Assembly: GCA_002887195.1 (NCBI GenBank)
Contig: PJAB01001131.1
Span: forward strand, 1 to 16,997
From: Chrysochromulina parva
Taxonomy: Eukaryota > Haptophyta > Prymnesiales > Chrysochromulinaceae
DNA length: 16,997 bases
Reading direction: 5' to 3'
Part shown: in pieces, positions 1-7,868 of the stretch
Numbering within the stretch: the first letter of the stretch is position 1
How the letters are laid out: each line of letters opens with the position of its first letter
Made by a program: the position numbers and the translations under genes
Notes under the pieces: generated by a model
What the model was told of the DNA's origin: nothing
The model's database searches: none
What the model saw: the letters and a program-made list of their open reading frames with translations, nothing else

Positions 1-57
1 CCGGCCCCCCCCCCCCCACCCCCCCCCGGGGCCCCCCCCAACCCCCCCCCCCCCGCC
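1..57. repeat. C-rich low-complexity tract
   Basis: Almost every base is C, with only occasional G or A, so this is close to a homopolymer run. It sits at the very edge of the window and is in frame with the desaturase that follows, where it would encode mostly proline. Such a run can be a real proline-rich linker, an intron pyrimidine tract, or a sequencing or assembly artefact. The sequence alone cannot decide between these. Confidence 0.85.
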
Positions 58-1536
58 GCCACCCCCGCTGCCGCTCCCGCCGCCACAGCGTCGGACTTTG
101 CTGCCTCCTTCAAAGGCGGCAGCGCCGAGCCGCTGCCGCAGTATACTTTGGCCGAGGTTGCCAAGCACTGCACGCGTGAGGACGCGTGGATCATCATCGA
201 CGAGCGCGTGTACGACGTGACGCGCTTCGTCGACCGGCATCCGGGCGGCGTGGGCCCCCTAGTGAACCTCGCGGGCAAGGAGTGCACCGACGTGTTTGCC
301 AACTACCACGCGGCACGCGTCTACGAGAAGATGCTGCCCGCGTTCCTGATCGGCGAGATGGCGCCGGGGGAAATCGTGGTCTGGCCCCACGTGGCCGACT
401 TTCGGAGGGTGCGCCTCGAGCTACTGCGCCGCGGCCTCTTCGAGACGGACATGCATTTCTACGCTAAGATGGCCGCCTGGCACGCCGCGCTCTTCCTGAG
501 CAGTCTGTATCTCTCGCTCGGCTGCACCTCGTGCACTGCGCACATGAGCGGCGCAGTGCTCATGGGGGTCTTCTGGCAGCAGCTTGCGGGCATCGGGCAC
601 GACCTCGGGCACAGCGGAGTGACGCACGACTTCCACCGCGACCATCGGATCGGATCGACCCTCTCCGCGCTCATGGGCCTTTCGGTCGGCTGGTGGAAGA
701 GCGACCACAACACGCACCACGTCGCGTGCAATGCGATCGAGCACGACCCGAACATCCAGCACATGCCCATGCTCGCCATCAGCCCCAAAATCTTCAGCCG
801 GCCCAAGTGGTGGGACACGTACCACCGGAAGTGGGTAGGCATGGATGACGTGGCGCGGCTGCTCGTGTCGTACCAGCACCTCTTCTTCTATCCTCTGATG
901 GCGCTCGGCCGGTGGAACCTGTATGTGCAGGGGCTCATCTACCTGCTCACACAACCCGATAAGACGCACTACCCTAAGACCGAGCTCGCAGGCATCGCCG
1001 TCTTCTTCTCGTGGGTCTTTGCCACCGCCTGGTCGATGCCCACCTGGGCACAGGCCGTCAGCTGGGTCATGGTGTCGCACGCCGTCGCGGGCGTGCTGCA
1101 CGTTCAGATCGTGCTCTCGCACTGGTCGATGCATGCGTACGCCGGGCGCGCGTACACGGGTCCAGACGACGAGTGGTACATCACCACGATGCGCACCACT
1201 ATGAACGTTTCGACGCCGAAGTGGCTCGATTTCGTTCACATCGGCCTCCAGTTCCAGGTAGAGCACCACTTGTTCCCGCGCCTGCCGCGGCACAACCTGC
1301 GCGAGGCACGCACGATGGTCAAGGAGGTGGTCGAGAAGCATTTCCCCGCTGGCTCGCCCGAGTGCAAGCGACTCTTCCCGAATGGCATCGCATACCACGA
1401 GCCTGGCTTCTTCGAGGGCAACCTCGAGATGTGGCGCACTCTAAAGCTGACGGCCCTCGCTGCGCGCAGCGCCAAGAAAGGTGAGCACGGCTTCTGGCAG
1501 AGCGCGCTCTGGGATGGCATGAACTGCGCCGGTTGA
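1..1536 (+). CDS. Cytochrome b5 front-end desaturase, 5' partial
   Basis: This is a membrane desaturase that inserts a double bond near the carboxyl (front) end of an acyl or long-chain-base substrate in the ER, using electrons from its fused cytochrome b5. The reading frame is open from base 1 and no in-frame ATG is visible, so the start lies upstream or is hidden in the C-rich tract. About 511 codons are present. After an Ala/Pro-rich leader, the b5 domain starts at QYTLAEVAKH (base 139) and has heme-ligand motif HPGG (bases 238-249) and a second His in NYHAA. The three histidine boxes are HDLGH (598-612), HNTHH (706-720) and QVEHH (1255-1269), the last with the Q typical of front-end enzymes. 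The motifs VACN..EHDP.IQHMP and FPRLPRHNL resemble sphingolipid delta-8 and acyl delta-6 types. Regiospecificity cannot be read from sequence. The stop is TGA at 1534-1536. Confidence 0.93.
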   Translation, partial: PAPPPPPPPGAPPNPPPPAATPAAAPAATASDFAASFKGGSAEPLPQYTLAEVAKHCTREDAWIIIDERVYDVTRFVDRHPGGVGPLVNLAGKECTDVFANYHAARVYEKMLPAFLIGEMAPGEIVVWPHVADFRRVRLELLRRGLFETDMHFYAKMAAWHAALFLSSLYLSLGCTSCTAHMSGAVLMGVFWQQLAGIGHDLGHSGVTHDFHRDHRIGSTLSALMGLSVGWWKSDHNTHHVACNAIEHDPNIQHMPMLAISPKIFSRPKWWDTYHRKWVGMDDVARLLVSYQHLFFYPLMALGRWNLYVQGLIYLLTQPDKTHYPKTELAGIAVFFSWVFATAWSMPTWAQAVSWVMVSHAVAGVLHVQIVLSHWSMHAYAGRAYTGPDDEWYITTMRTTMNVSTPKWLDFVHIGLQFQVEHHLFPRLPRHNLREARTMVKEVVEKHFPAGSPECKRLFPNGIAYHEPGFFEGNLEMWRTLKLTALAARSAKKGEHGFWQSALWDGMNCAG

Positions 1537-2097
1537 GCGCAGCGGCGCGCGACCGGTGGAAGAGCAGGCGCAGATCGCGCGGGCATGGGGCGACGAGGAC
1601 GCCACTCCGGCCCCGGCCCAATGTGGCGTCGGCGAGAGTTCCGCCGTGATTGGTTGGTGGGGAACGTCCACGTCCACGACGTGCCGCGACGCGTCGAACG
1701 ACGAACCCGCCCTTTGCGCTTTGAAACCCATCAAGTATGGGCTCACTCTCACTCGTACTGTGACGCGAGCAAGGTAACTTACAATGGTCATTACAACGGG
1801 GTGTTAATTCGTCCGTGACCGGACGTCAGTCTGTGTATAGCCGCACGCTTGCTCGTGCTCGGTTGTAGGCTCGCTGCTTAGCGTAGGTCGTCGCTTCTAT
1901 ACGGTGTTATGCAAGATCGCGACCGCGGTGGCGACCGCCACGCCGAACCGCCGCGTGGACCCCACATCTCGTGGAGCGTGGACCCCGCCCGGTGGGCGCG
2001 CGGCTCGCCGGGCGGTCCGGCGCGGTCGCCCCGCGCCCGCCACCCGGCCGACGGCACGACGACAGCGGATGAGACCGCGCCGTTGAAGCGGCTCGAT

Positions 2098-2124
2098 GGC
2101 GCGGCGCGGCCGGGGCGCCGCGCC
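2098..2124. repeat. GC inverted repeat, 10-bp arms
   Basis: Left arm GGCGCGGCGC (2098-2107) and right arm GCGCCGCGCC (2115-2124) are perfect reverse complements around a 7-base loop. In RNA this would be a very stable hairpin. There is no T-run after it and no sign of a known RNA family. Confidence 0.75.
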
Positions 2125-2218
2125 GGCGGACCGAGGACCGAGAAAGCGACGAGCCTTCTCGCAGCGGCCAGCCACGCCGGTGCTGCCTGCCTGGCTGCTG
2201 GTGAAGCATTTCGCTATA

Positions 2219-2293
2219 TACTACGGAGATTTACTACGGAGACTAAGTGACGAAACCCCATGGTTGCCTAATAAAGATATATACTATATACTC
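2219..2293. repeat. AT-rich short direct repeats
   Basis: TACTACGGAGA occurs twice (2219-2229 and 2232-2242, period 13), and a TATATAC unit is repeated with period 7 near 2279-2292. These look like slippage-type duplications in an AT-rich island within a GC-rich region. Confidence 0.6.
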
Positions 2294-2317
2294 AACAATT
2301 CCGCTCCTTGCGCTTCG

Positions 2318-3701
2318 TCATCGTTCTTGCAAGTCCCATCGAATCAGTGCAGACACTGCACTCCGTGTCGTTCCTTGACGAACAGGGCGGACAGCAGTCG
2401 TAAACTCCCCAAGCGCGCTTCGACGAGCAGCTATCCCAACGATGGAGATTTGGTCGGGAAAGAGACTGCGAGAGCCGAGTTGCCACGCCGCGGCCAGGCC
2501 ATCAGCTGCAGTGGTATTTCCATCCCATGCGGGCCGCCAGACATCGTTGACGTTTCCAACTGATTTTCCAACGGCAACGCGTCTTGTGTCCTTCTTCCCG
2601 GCGTCTTCAAGCCTACTGCGATTCTCAATCGAGTGGATGACGTACCTCGACCCGTTCATGCCAAGTGCCACATGGTGCTGCAGGGCGAGCTCGAGCTCCT
2701 CGGGGTATTTGCCACGCAGCAGCATCGGCGAGCCGCTGAAGACAATGCGTTCCCAGCACTTTCGCGTCCAGCAATTCGCGGCTGTTATGTTGCTGCAGCA
2801 CGAGAGGAAGCAAGTGCCGGCAAATCGGCAAACGCGATGTTGGCGCAAGTCGAGTCCGTCTCGCAGCCAGACTTCGGATCGTGATGTCGCGAGTTGGGTT
2901 CGAAGTAGCTTCCGGGAGTTCAGAACCATGTCGAGGCGACCAAAGTAGGCCGCGGCGGCACGACGATCCATAACGGCATGTCCGATCATTAATTCCCGAG
3001 TTGTCCTCCCCAAAGGGGACCCACACACATGACGCGACGGCGCGCGCGCGCAACATCTCAAGAGGCGGGTGCGGCCGCAGCCAAGTGTACTCGAGGCGCG
3101 AAAAGACGACTGTCTCGAATGCAGAGCCACGATCTTGTTCCATTCTGAGCAGCGCATTGTAGGAACGCTGCTGCGAGTGAAACTCAAGCAACACGTTGGA
3201 GCGCTGATTGGCTCTCAGACCATCCCCTAGTACGGGTGACAAAACGGTGTTGCTCATCCCCCTGCATCTGTATGGCGAAACGTAAAGTGGCGACGAAGTC
3301 GCGCTCCATGTCGGGTCGCGAATGCACGAGAACTGGCATATCGATGGCTGTCCATTTTCGTTGCGAGCGCATGTGCGATTGAGCTTGCCGATCACCTTAG
3401 GCCAGATGGGCAGCGCCTCTAGCATCAGAGTAAGCTCAGCGATAGAAAGCTGTCGCTCGGAGGATATGAATGAGATGGGTTCCAACCCACGGAAACGCGC
3501 GCGAACGCAGGCTGCCCGTCTACTAGCACATTCGTCTTTGTCAAAATGCGAGAGCACGAGTGCCACCTCGGAGCCGAGGGCATCAATCAACTGGTTGCGC
3601 AGCTGGCGACCGTGGTCAGCGACATCTGACTTATACCAACCAGTGAAGAATGTCACGACCTGTTTTGGAGTACCACGTGGTGCGTGCAGCGGGATGGCCA
3701 T
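2318..3701 (-). pseudogene. Frameshifted glycosyltransferase-like algal protein
   Basis: A coherent protein can be followed through two minus-strand frames. The first runs from ATG 3699-3701 (a stop lies just upstream at 3723-3725) to about 2982, and includes QLRNQLIDALGSEVALVLSH, SRLEYTWLRPHPPLEML and FGEDNSGINDR. The sense then continues in the next frame as HAVMDRRAAAAYFGRLDMVL, CRFAGTCFLSCC, and KYPEELELALQHHVALGM, down to a stop at 2318-2320. One extra base at about 2981 (CGG-A-CAT on the minus strand) explains the shift. Together about 460 residues. The pattern (N-terminal 'QLRNQ' segment, R-x-E/D-x-x-W with a following HPP, GED-x-x-G-x-NDRHA) resembles glycosyltransferase-like proteins of algae, recalled from general knowledge, so the function is tentative. 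The last 60 or so residues look non-conserved. A sequencing error in a live gene is the main alternative. Confidence 0.6.
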
Positions 3702-4274
3702 CCGCAAGGGCCTACTCGCCCATTATTTTTTTGTTCACAAGCGTTTTGTTGGCTCCGGTTCGCAAGGCGTGCCGGTAAAAAGACGCTGGTACCGGTAGTA
3801 CGCACCAAATCGGGCGGTTCAGAAACACCGGAAAAAAGCTGGGACACACACAATTCCCCTCACGTACGACCCGTGGACTGAGTACGAGTTTGTAGGGTGT
3901 CGACTGTCGTGTGTGTGATTGTCATTGTGTCCCGGCTGTCCGCCATGCACGCCTGGGTCCGGCCCGTATTTTGAACGGAACAGTCTGTCTAGTGTCTTGT
4001 TAAACCGGTCCCGGTCCCCCGGATTTGCCCGGAACCCAGAGCCAGACACGACACGCATGCAGGACACCCGGCCGCCAAAAATCGAAATACGAACACGTAA
4101 TGAAAAGTACGAACGAGCCAGTGACCCCGGCCCCTCGCGTCAGCACACCTCGCAAGCGTGTGTGTAATTCGCGTTCGAGCGGCCTCCTCAGCTTTCCAAA
4201 TCCCCACCACACACCCCCTCGGGGCGGGGGCGGGGGCGATAAGGACCCTCGACCTCTCTCAGTGTCTGACGCTC
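3702..4274. other. Gene-free stretch between two minus-strand genes
   Basis: I see no gene. This is the 5' flank of the frameshifted gene and the 3' flank of the alpha-galactosidase. It contains a T-rich run near 3725-3732, CA/GT-rich patches (about 3843-3930) and a G-run array at 4221-4238. Short frames on both strands have no recognisable domain. Confidence 0.55.
4221..4238 (+). repeat. G-run array (GGGGC units)
   Basis: Three runs of four to five G separated by single C lie just after a C-rich patch. The array is 37 bases beyond the alpha-galactosidase stop codon, so on that gene's mRNA it would be a C-run in the 3' UTR. Only three full G-runs are present, one short of a classic quadruplex motif. 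Confidence 0.6.
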
Positions 4275-5932
4275 TCACCTTCGCTCTAGCACGCGCCAGA
4301 GCGCTGAATCGCCATCACCCTCGAGGTCCACCGCTAGTGCGTCGTCGCCGAGCGTCGTCACGGGCACGTCGACGCGCCGTACGAGGTCGCGCACTCGTAC
4401 CGTGCCGCCCTTGGAAAAGCCCATCGCGCCCAGGCAGTTGGCGTCACATGCAACCCGGGCGGGCGCTTGTGCGAAGTTGACGAAGCACACAGCCTGCGCG
4501 CCGTCGGCGAGCGGGCGGGCCCAGACCTGCTGGCACTCGTGGGTGCGCGGGCGGAAGCTCCAGAGGACAGCGATGTAGAGGGCACAGAAGAGACCGAGCG
4601 GCAGCAGCACGTACGCCCCGCAGCGAGGGGCGAAGCGGCGACAGGTGGCGGCCATCGTGAAAAGGACGGCCGCGGCCGTTGCGAGCGCACGCGTCCACAT
4701 ACAACACACGTCGAACGGCATCGACCAAGGAGAATTCCACCAGTTGTCGCGAGGCACGTACGGTGGGCAGTTGGACCAGACAACACGCCCCTGCTGCCCA
4801 AGCGCGTCCTGGCTGACGGCGATCACCTCATCGTTTGTGTAGGTTGCTAGATCGCTCGCAGGCATAGAGAGTAACCTAGAGCCGATCAAGAGCGGTGCCG
4901 CCATAACGGCCCCTGGCCACACGCAAGAGGGGAGCATCAGGGACAGCCGAGTGAGCGCAAATGACAGGGATGGGGCTCACATATCGCACGAAGGTGACTC
5001 AGCACAGGTCACGAAGTGGTTACGGATGGAGCTCAAGCGATCAACTTACAGAGCGAGAATTGTGATTGCACTTGCATAGGTGTCAAGTGCGCGGGCGCAT
5101 TGGGAGAGGACCCGAGGAGCATGTCGGGGTCATTGAAGGCACCCGGGCCCGCGTAGGCCGCGAGCAGCTCGTTCGTGCGCACTGCGACGTAGACGTTGGC
5201 CCACTCGTCACAGTCAGCTGAAATACGCCACGAGTTGCCTAATTTGGCGCCCTCGGGCGAGTACCACGACGACCAGCCACACAAAGAGTACAGGATGGGC
5301 CGGCCCGTCGCGTTGAGGGCGTCCCGCATGGCTGCGTACTGCGCAAACGCTGCGCTACGCTCTCCGCTCGCCCAGCAGCTATCATGCTTGAGGTAGTCCA
5401 CGCCCCACTGCGCGAATTGGCGCGCATGAATGGCTTCGTGGCCGGAGCTCGCGCCTCGGAAGGCGCACGTCTTCCAGCCGCGGCACGAGTACAGACCCAG
5501 CAGCAGACCGCGCGAGTGCACGTAGTCCACGACGGGCTTCATCCCTTCGGGGAAGGCGACGGGGTCGGGCTGGAGCTCGCCCGTGTCACTCAGCTCTTCG
5601 AGCTGCCAGCAGTCGTCAAGATTGAGATAGCGATACCCGAGCTTTACGAGGCCCAGCTCATCCATCTTGTCGGCGAGGGCCATGACCGCCTTCGCATTCA
5701 TCTCGGGGCTGCAGCGGAAGTCGTTCCACTGCCAGGATATGGGATTCGAACAAACGACGGTTTTGAGAAGACAAACCGGTGAACCTTGAAAAGCATGGCT
5801 AACAAGTTAGTGTTGAGTTGCTCGTTCGGTCTCAATCCTGACCGTGTTGTAGCCCATCGCAGGCGTCAAACCGAGGCCATTGTCGAGCGCGACAATGGTG
5901 TGGCCCATAGCAAGCGCAAGAAGCGGCCGCAT
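4275..5932 (-). CDS. GH27 alpha-galactosidase, three exons
   Basis: This is a secreted or lysosome-type glycosidase that removes terminal alpha-galactose. Exons: 5932-5843, 5728-5050 and 4912-4275, which join in frame to 468 residues. Exon 1 gives a signal peptide (MRPLLALAMGHTIVA) and LDNGLGLTPAMGYNT. Exon 2 continues WNDFRCSPE and holds LNLDDCW, the nucleophile Asp146 in YLKHDSCW, the acid/base Asp202 in SADCDEW, and NDPDML. The split codon at exon 2/3 gives QFSLWAVMAAPLLIGSRLL, exactly the family pattern. The C-terminal beta domain resumes at CQQVWARPLADG. Between them, residues about 302-384 contain two hydrophobic stretches (about 330-347 and 354-376), which is unusual for GH27. An upstream in-frame ATG at 5948-5950 would add six residues, one at 5987-5989 nineteen. 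It is divergent from the methyltransferase gene. Alpha-N-acetylgalactosaminidase is an alternative activity within the family. Confidence 0.93.
4913..5049 (-). other. Intron 2 of the alpha-galactosidase
   Basis: On the minus strand the donor is T|GTAAGT (5049-5044) and the acceptor GGCCAG|GG ends at 4913; length 137 nt, phase 1. Removing it restores the conserved SLWA..AAPLL segment, whereas reading through meets a TGA at 5033-5035. Confidence 0.93.
5729..5842 (-). other. Intron 1 of the alpha-galactosidase
   Basis: The minus-strand donor is ACG|GTCAGG (from 5842) and the acceptor GGCAG|TGG ends at 5729; length 114 nt, phase 0. The splice joins GLTPAMGYNT to WNDFRC, the conserved N-terminal GH27 motif. 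The intron is visibly less GC-rich than the exons. Confidence 0.92.
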
Positions 5933-6150
5933 GAATGATGGAGAGGTCATCTCGCCCCAAACTTGCTGGCGAGATTCGTCGATCTTCAACAGTCATTTTT
6001 CACTCCGTTCACATTCACACAGGGCGACGCCCAATGTTTTGTTTTCACGATGGTAATCCTGCAATTTTTTCACGCCTCGATGGAACACGCGTCGCGACAA
6101 TCGGCGGAGCGTGGACGGGCCTTCTCTTTCGGCGACGGCCGAACACGCGC
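5933..6150. promoter_or_regulatory. Divergent spacer between GH27 and FkbM-like genes
   Basis: These 218 bp separate the chosen start codons of two head-to-head genes, so promoters for both must lie here or in the 5' parts of the genes. No TATA box or other core element is certain. The spacer is less GC-rich than the coding regions and has T-rich patches (about 5995-6075). Its exact extent depends on the start choice for each gene. Confidence 0.5.
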
Positions 6151-7095
6151 ATGAGAATCTCGATCGAGGTTGCCATCGCATTTGCGTTTCTGATTTGGAT
6201 GGCAAGACTTTTGTCATCCTCGTACTACAGGTCAGGAACTGCAGGGCAAAGCTTCGGAGATGGGTGGGTGAGCGACCAACTCGGTAAGCAGGGCGCTGTC
6301 GTCGATCCAACACAGGTTCCTTGGGAATCACTGCAAGCTAACAGATTCGAAAACATCAGTCATTACCATCACGGCTTCTGGCCCTTCCCAGTGTATTGGG
6401 ATCGTGCCAACGACCGTACCGGTTGGCACTTGGGTCCTTGGATGAGAGCCACTGCGTATCCTGGCACAGCACACGATCATAGGGACGGGCGTGCGTCAAG
6501 GCTCAACATTGCAATGGATCGTTCGCTCGGAGCCTTGCGGCATCCACGGACAATACAGACAGGCGCGCGCCGAATCTACATCGACCTTGGCGCACGAGAA
6601 CCCAGCGGCTCGGTCGAGTCCTTCCGGCGAGGATATCCTGGAGGGGCGGAATTCTCCGTCTTCGCCTTCGAGGCCGACAAAACCTTCGCGCCAATGTACA
6701 AGCAACTGAAAAATGTCACATTCATCCAAGCTGCGATCTCCACCTTCGATGGCGACTGCTTCTTCTCCCAAGCCTCCGACCGCGCTAGCTCCATGACGAA
6801 GGAACGAAAGCGGAAAGGTGATGTTGGCATCCATTGTGTCGACCTGCTCAAGTTTCTGCAGCATCACGTCAAGCCTCAGGACCTTGTCGTGCTCAAGATG
6901 GACATTGAGCGTGCTGAGTTTGACATCGTGTCGGAGCTGCTGGCGTATCCAGCGGCCGCACGCCTGATCGACGAGATGATGATCGAGTGCCATCACAAAG
7001 AGACGTATGAGCAAGGTCCTCATGAGTACAAGGAGTGCGTGGACATGTTCCGCCGCTTGCAGGCGGCTGGGATCTGGATGCATGAATGGTTCTGA
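6151..7095 (+). CDS. Membrane-anchored FkbM-like methyltransferase
   Basis: This is a probable SAM-dependent O-methyltransferase of the FkbM type, 314 residues. I chose the ATG at 6151 because it starts a short basic N-terminus followed by one hydrophobic segment (about residues 4-20, SIEVAIAFAFLIWMARLL), a type II signal anchor. The frame is also open upstream to 5935, but that part is low in conservation-like features. The domain shows the SAM-binding motif RRIYIDLGA (about 140-148), acidic FEAD (173-176) and the late motif VVLKMDIERAEFDIV (about 246-260) followed by LIDEMMIECHH, all typical of FkbM proteins. The segment YHHGFWPFPVYWDRAN...TGWHLGPWMR before the domain looks like a conserved lineage-specific part. 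A Golgi-lumen role, for example methylating glycans, is inference. The stop is TGA at 7093-7095; the same frame stays open for 33 more codons. Confidence 0.8.
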   Translation: MRISIEVAIAFAFLIWMARLLSSSYYRSGTAGQSFGDGWVSDQLGKQGAVVDPTQVPWESLQANRFENISHYHHGFWPFPVYWDRANDRTGWHLGPWMRATAYPGTAHDHRDGRASRLNIAMDRSLGALRHPRTIQTGARRIYIDLGAREPSGSVESFRRGYPGGAEFSVFAFEADKTFAPMYKQLKNVTFIQAAISTFDGDCFFSQASDRASSMTKERKRKGDVGIHCVDLLKFLQHHVKPQDLVVLKMDIERAEFDIVSELLAYPAAARLIDEMMIECHHKETYEQGPHEYKECVDMFRRLQAAGIWMHEWF

Positions 7096-7868
7096 TCGAA
7101 GCTCTTCACGCTGTACAACGGCGAGATTAAAGGGACGGTACGCGAGACGTACCCGAGTGAGAGCGCGCGCCCGGCCGCGTTGGGCCGGCCGTAGCGTCTG
7201 ATCGTCGCGGGGCCGATTTGGCATGGAGCTTTTGTAGGTATCTTGCGGCTATATTGATCGTTGCGTTGGACGAGACTGTGCTTCTGTGGGACGGTGTGCG
7301 GACTGCGGTCGTCGGTCGGGTCGCCGCGCCGACTCGGAGGGGGGATCGCGCTTCGCGGTCGTGGGTGTCCGCGCGGCGGCCCGGGTCGTAGCGGGCCGGA
7401 CGCGCGGACGCGCGGCTTTTTTCGAACCAAGATGTGCATATTGATTATACCCGATTCCCGATACATGCGTCCCGGGCACGCCCCACGCCGGGCGTTCGTA
7501 CTGGCTACTGCGCGAATCTGCAATCTCCATAATCCGGATAATGCGCGCATTTCGGGTATTCGGCACCTGTTTCGATGCGATAGCCGATACCGTACCCCGT
7601 TCCTTGCGCGGCCGATACCGACCGGTCGACCTTAAATCGTAATTGCGAACGCGCTCAAGCGTCAGCGTACGTACTACGGCCGCTCTCGATGTCTGAACAT
7701 TCCTGGTTGATCGTGTAGCCGATGTCATCGGCCGGCGGTGCCACATAGCTTTTGCGGTCGTGCTCGTGATTGCGATTCCTTGCTTTGATTGGCGCTGGAT
7801 TCTTCACCTGGAGGCCCTCATCGTGCGTTCATGTGCCGCAACTGACCGCCCTGCGTCTTGAGCGTTGG
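7096..7868. other. Gene-free stretch with GC hairpin
   Basis: This lies between the convergent ends of the FkbM-like gene and the chromodomain gene, so it holds both 3' flanks. There is no recognisable protein on either strand. It contains a strong GC hairpin followed by a T-run (7367-7422) and several scattered copies of a short GCCGATACC-like word (about 7455-7620). No tRNA-like cloverleaf was found by eye. Confidence 0.55.
7367..7409. repeat. GC hairpin followed by T6
   Basis: GTCCGCGCG (7367-7375) pairs with CGCGCGGAC (7401-7409). Inside it GGCCC (7378-7382) can pair with GGGCC (7393-7397), giving a long two-part stem. A run of six T follows at 7417-7422. The look is that of a structured transcript end, but this is a eukaryotic nuclear sequence, so a bacterial-type terminator is not implied. 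Confidence 0.6.

Larger units (their letters stand above)
1537..2317. other. Gene-free stretch, GC block then AT-rich block
   Basis: No convincing coding frame is seen on either strand. It holds the desaturase 3' flank, a very GC-rich, CpG-rich section (about 1915-2135) with short direct repeats (GCGTGGACCCC at 1953-1963 and 1976-1986) and a hairpin, then an abrupt switch to AT-rich sequence (about 2210-2300) with small tandem repeats and an AATAAA at about 2269. Short open frames here look like composition effects. Confidence 0.6.

Noticed and set aside
421..1398. 325-codon open frame antisense to the desaturase
   Set aside because: It mirrors GC-rich codons of the real gene, has no domain and is rich in Arg, Val and His as expected from such a shadow.
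4221..4238. G-quadruplex
   Set aside because: Only three G-runs of adequate length are present; a fourth is missing nearby on the same strand.
5735..5755. GTTCGAATCCC on the minus strand, like a tRNA T-arm
   Set aside because: It lies in the alpha-galactosidase intron and no acceptor stem, D-arm or anticodon arm can be built around it.
7367..7422. Bacterial rho-independent terminator
   Set aside because: The window is eukaryotic nuclear DNA (introns, actin, POR leader), so the hairpin plus T-run cannot be called that; listed only as structure.
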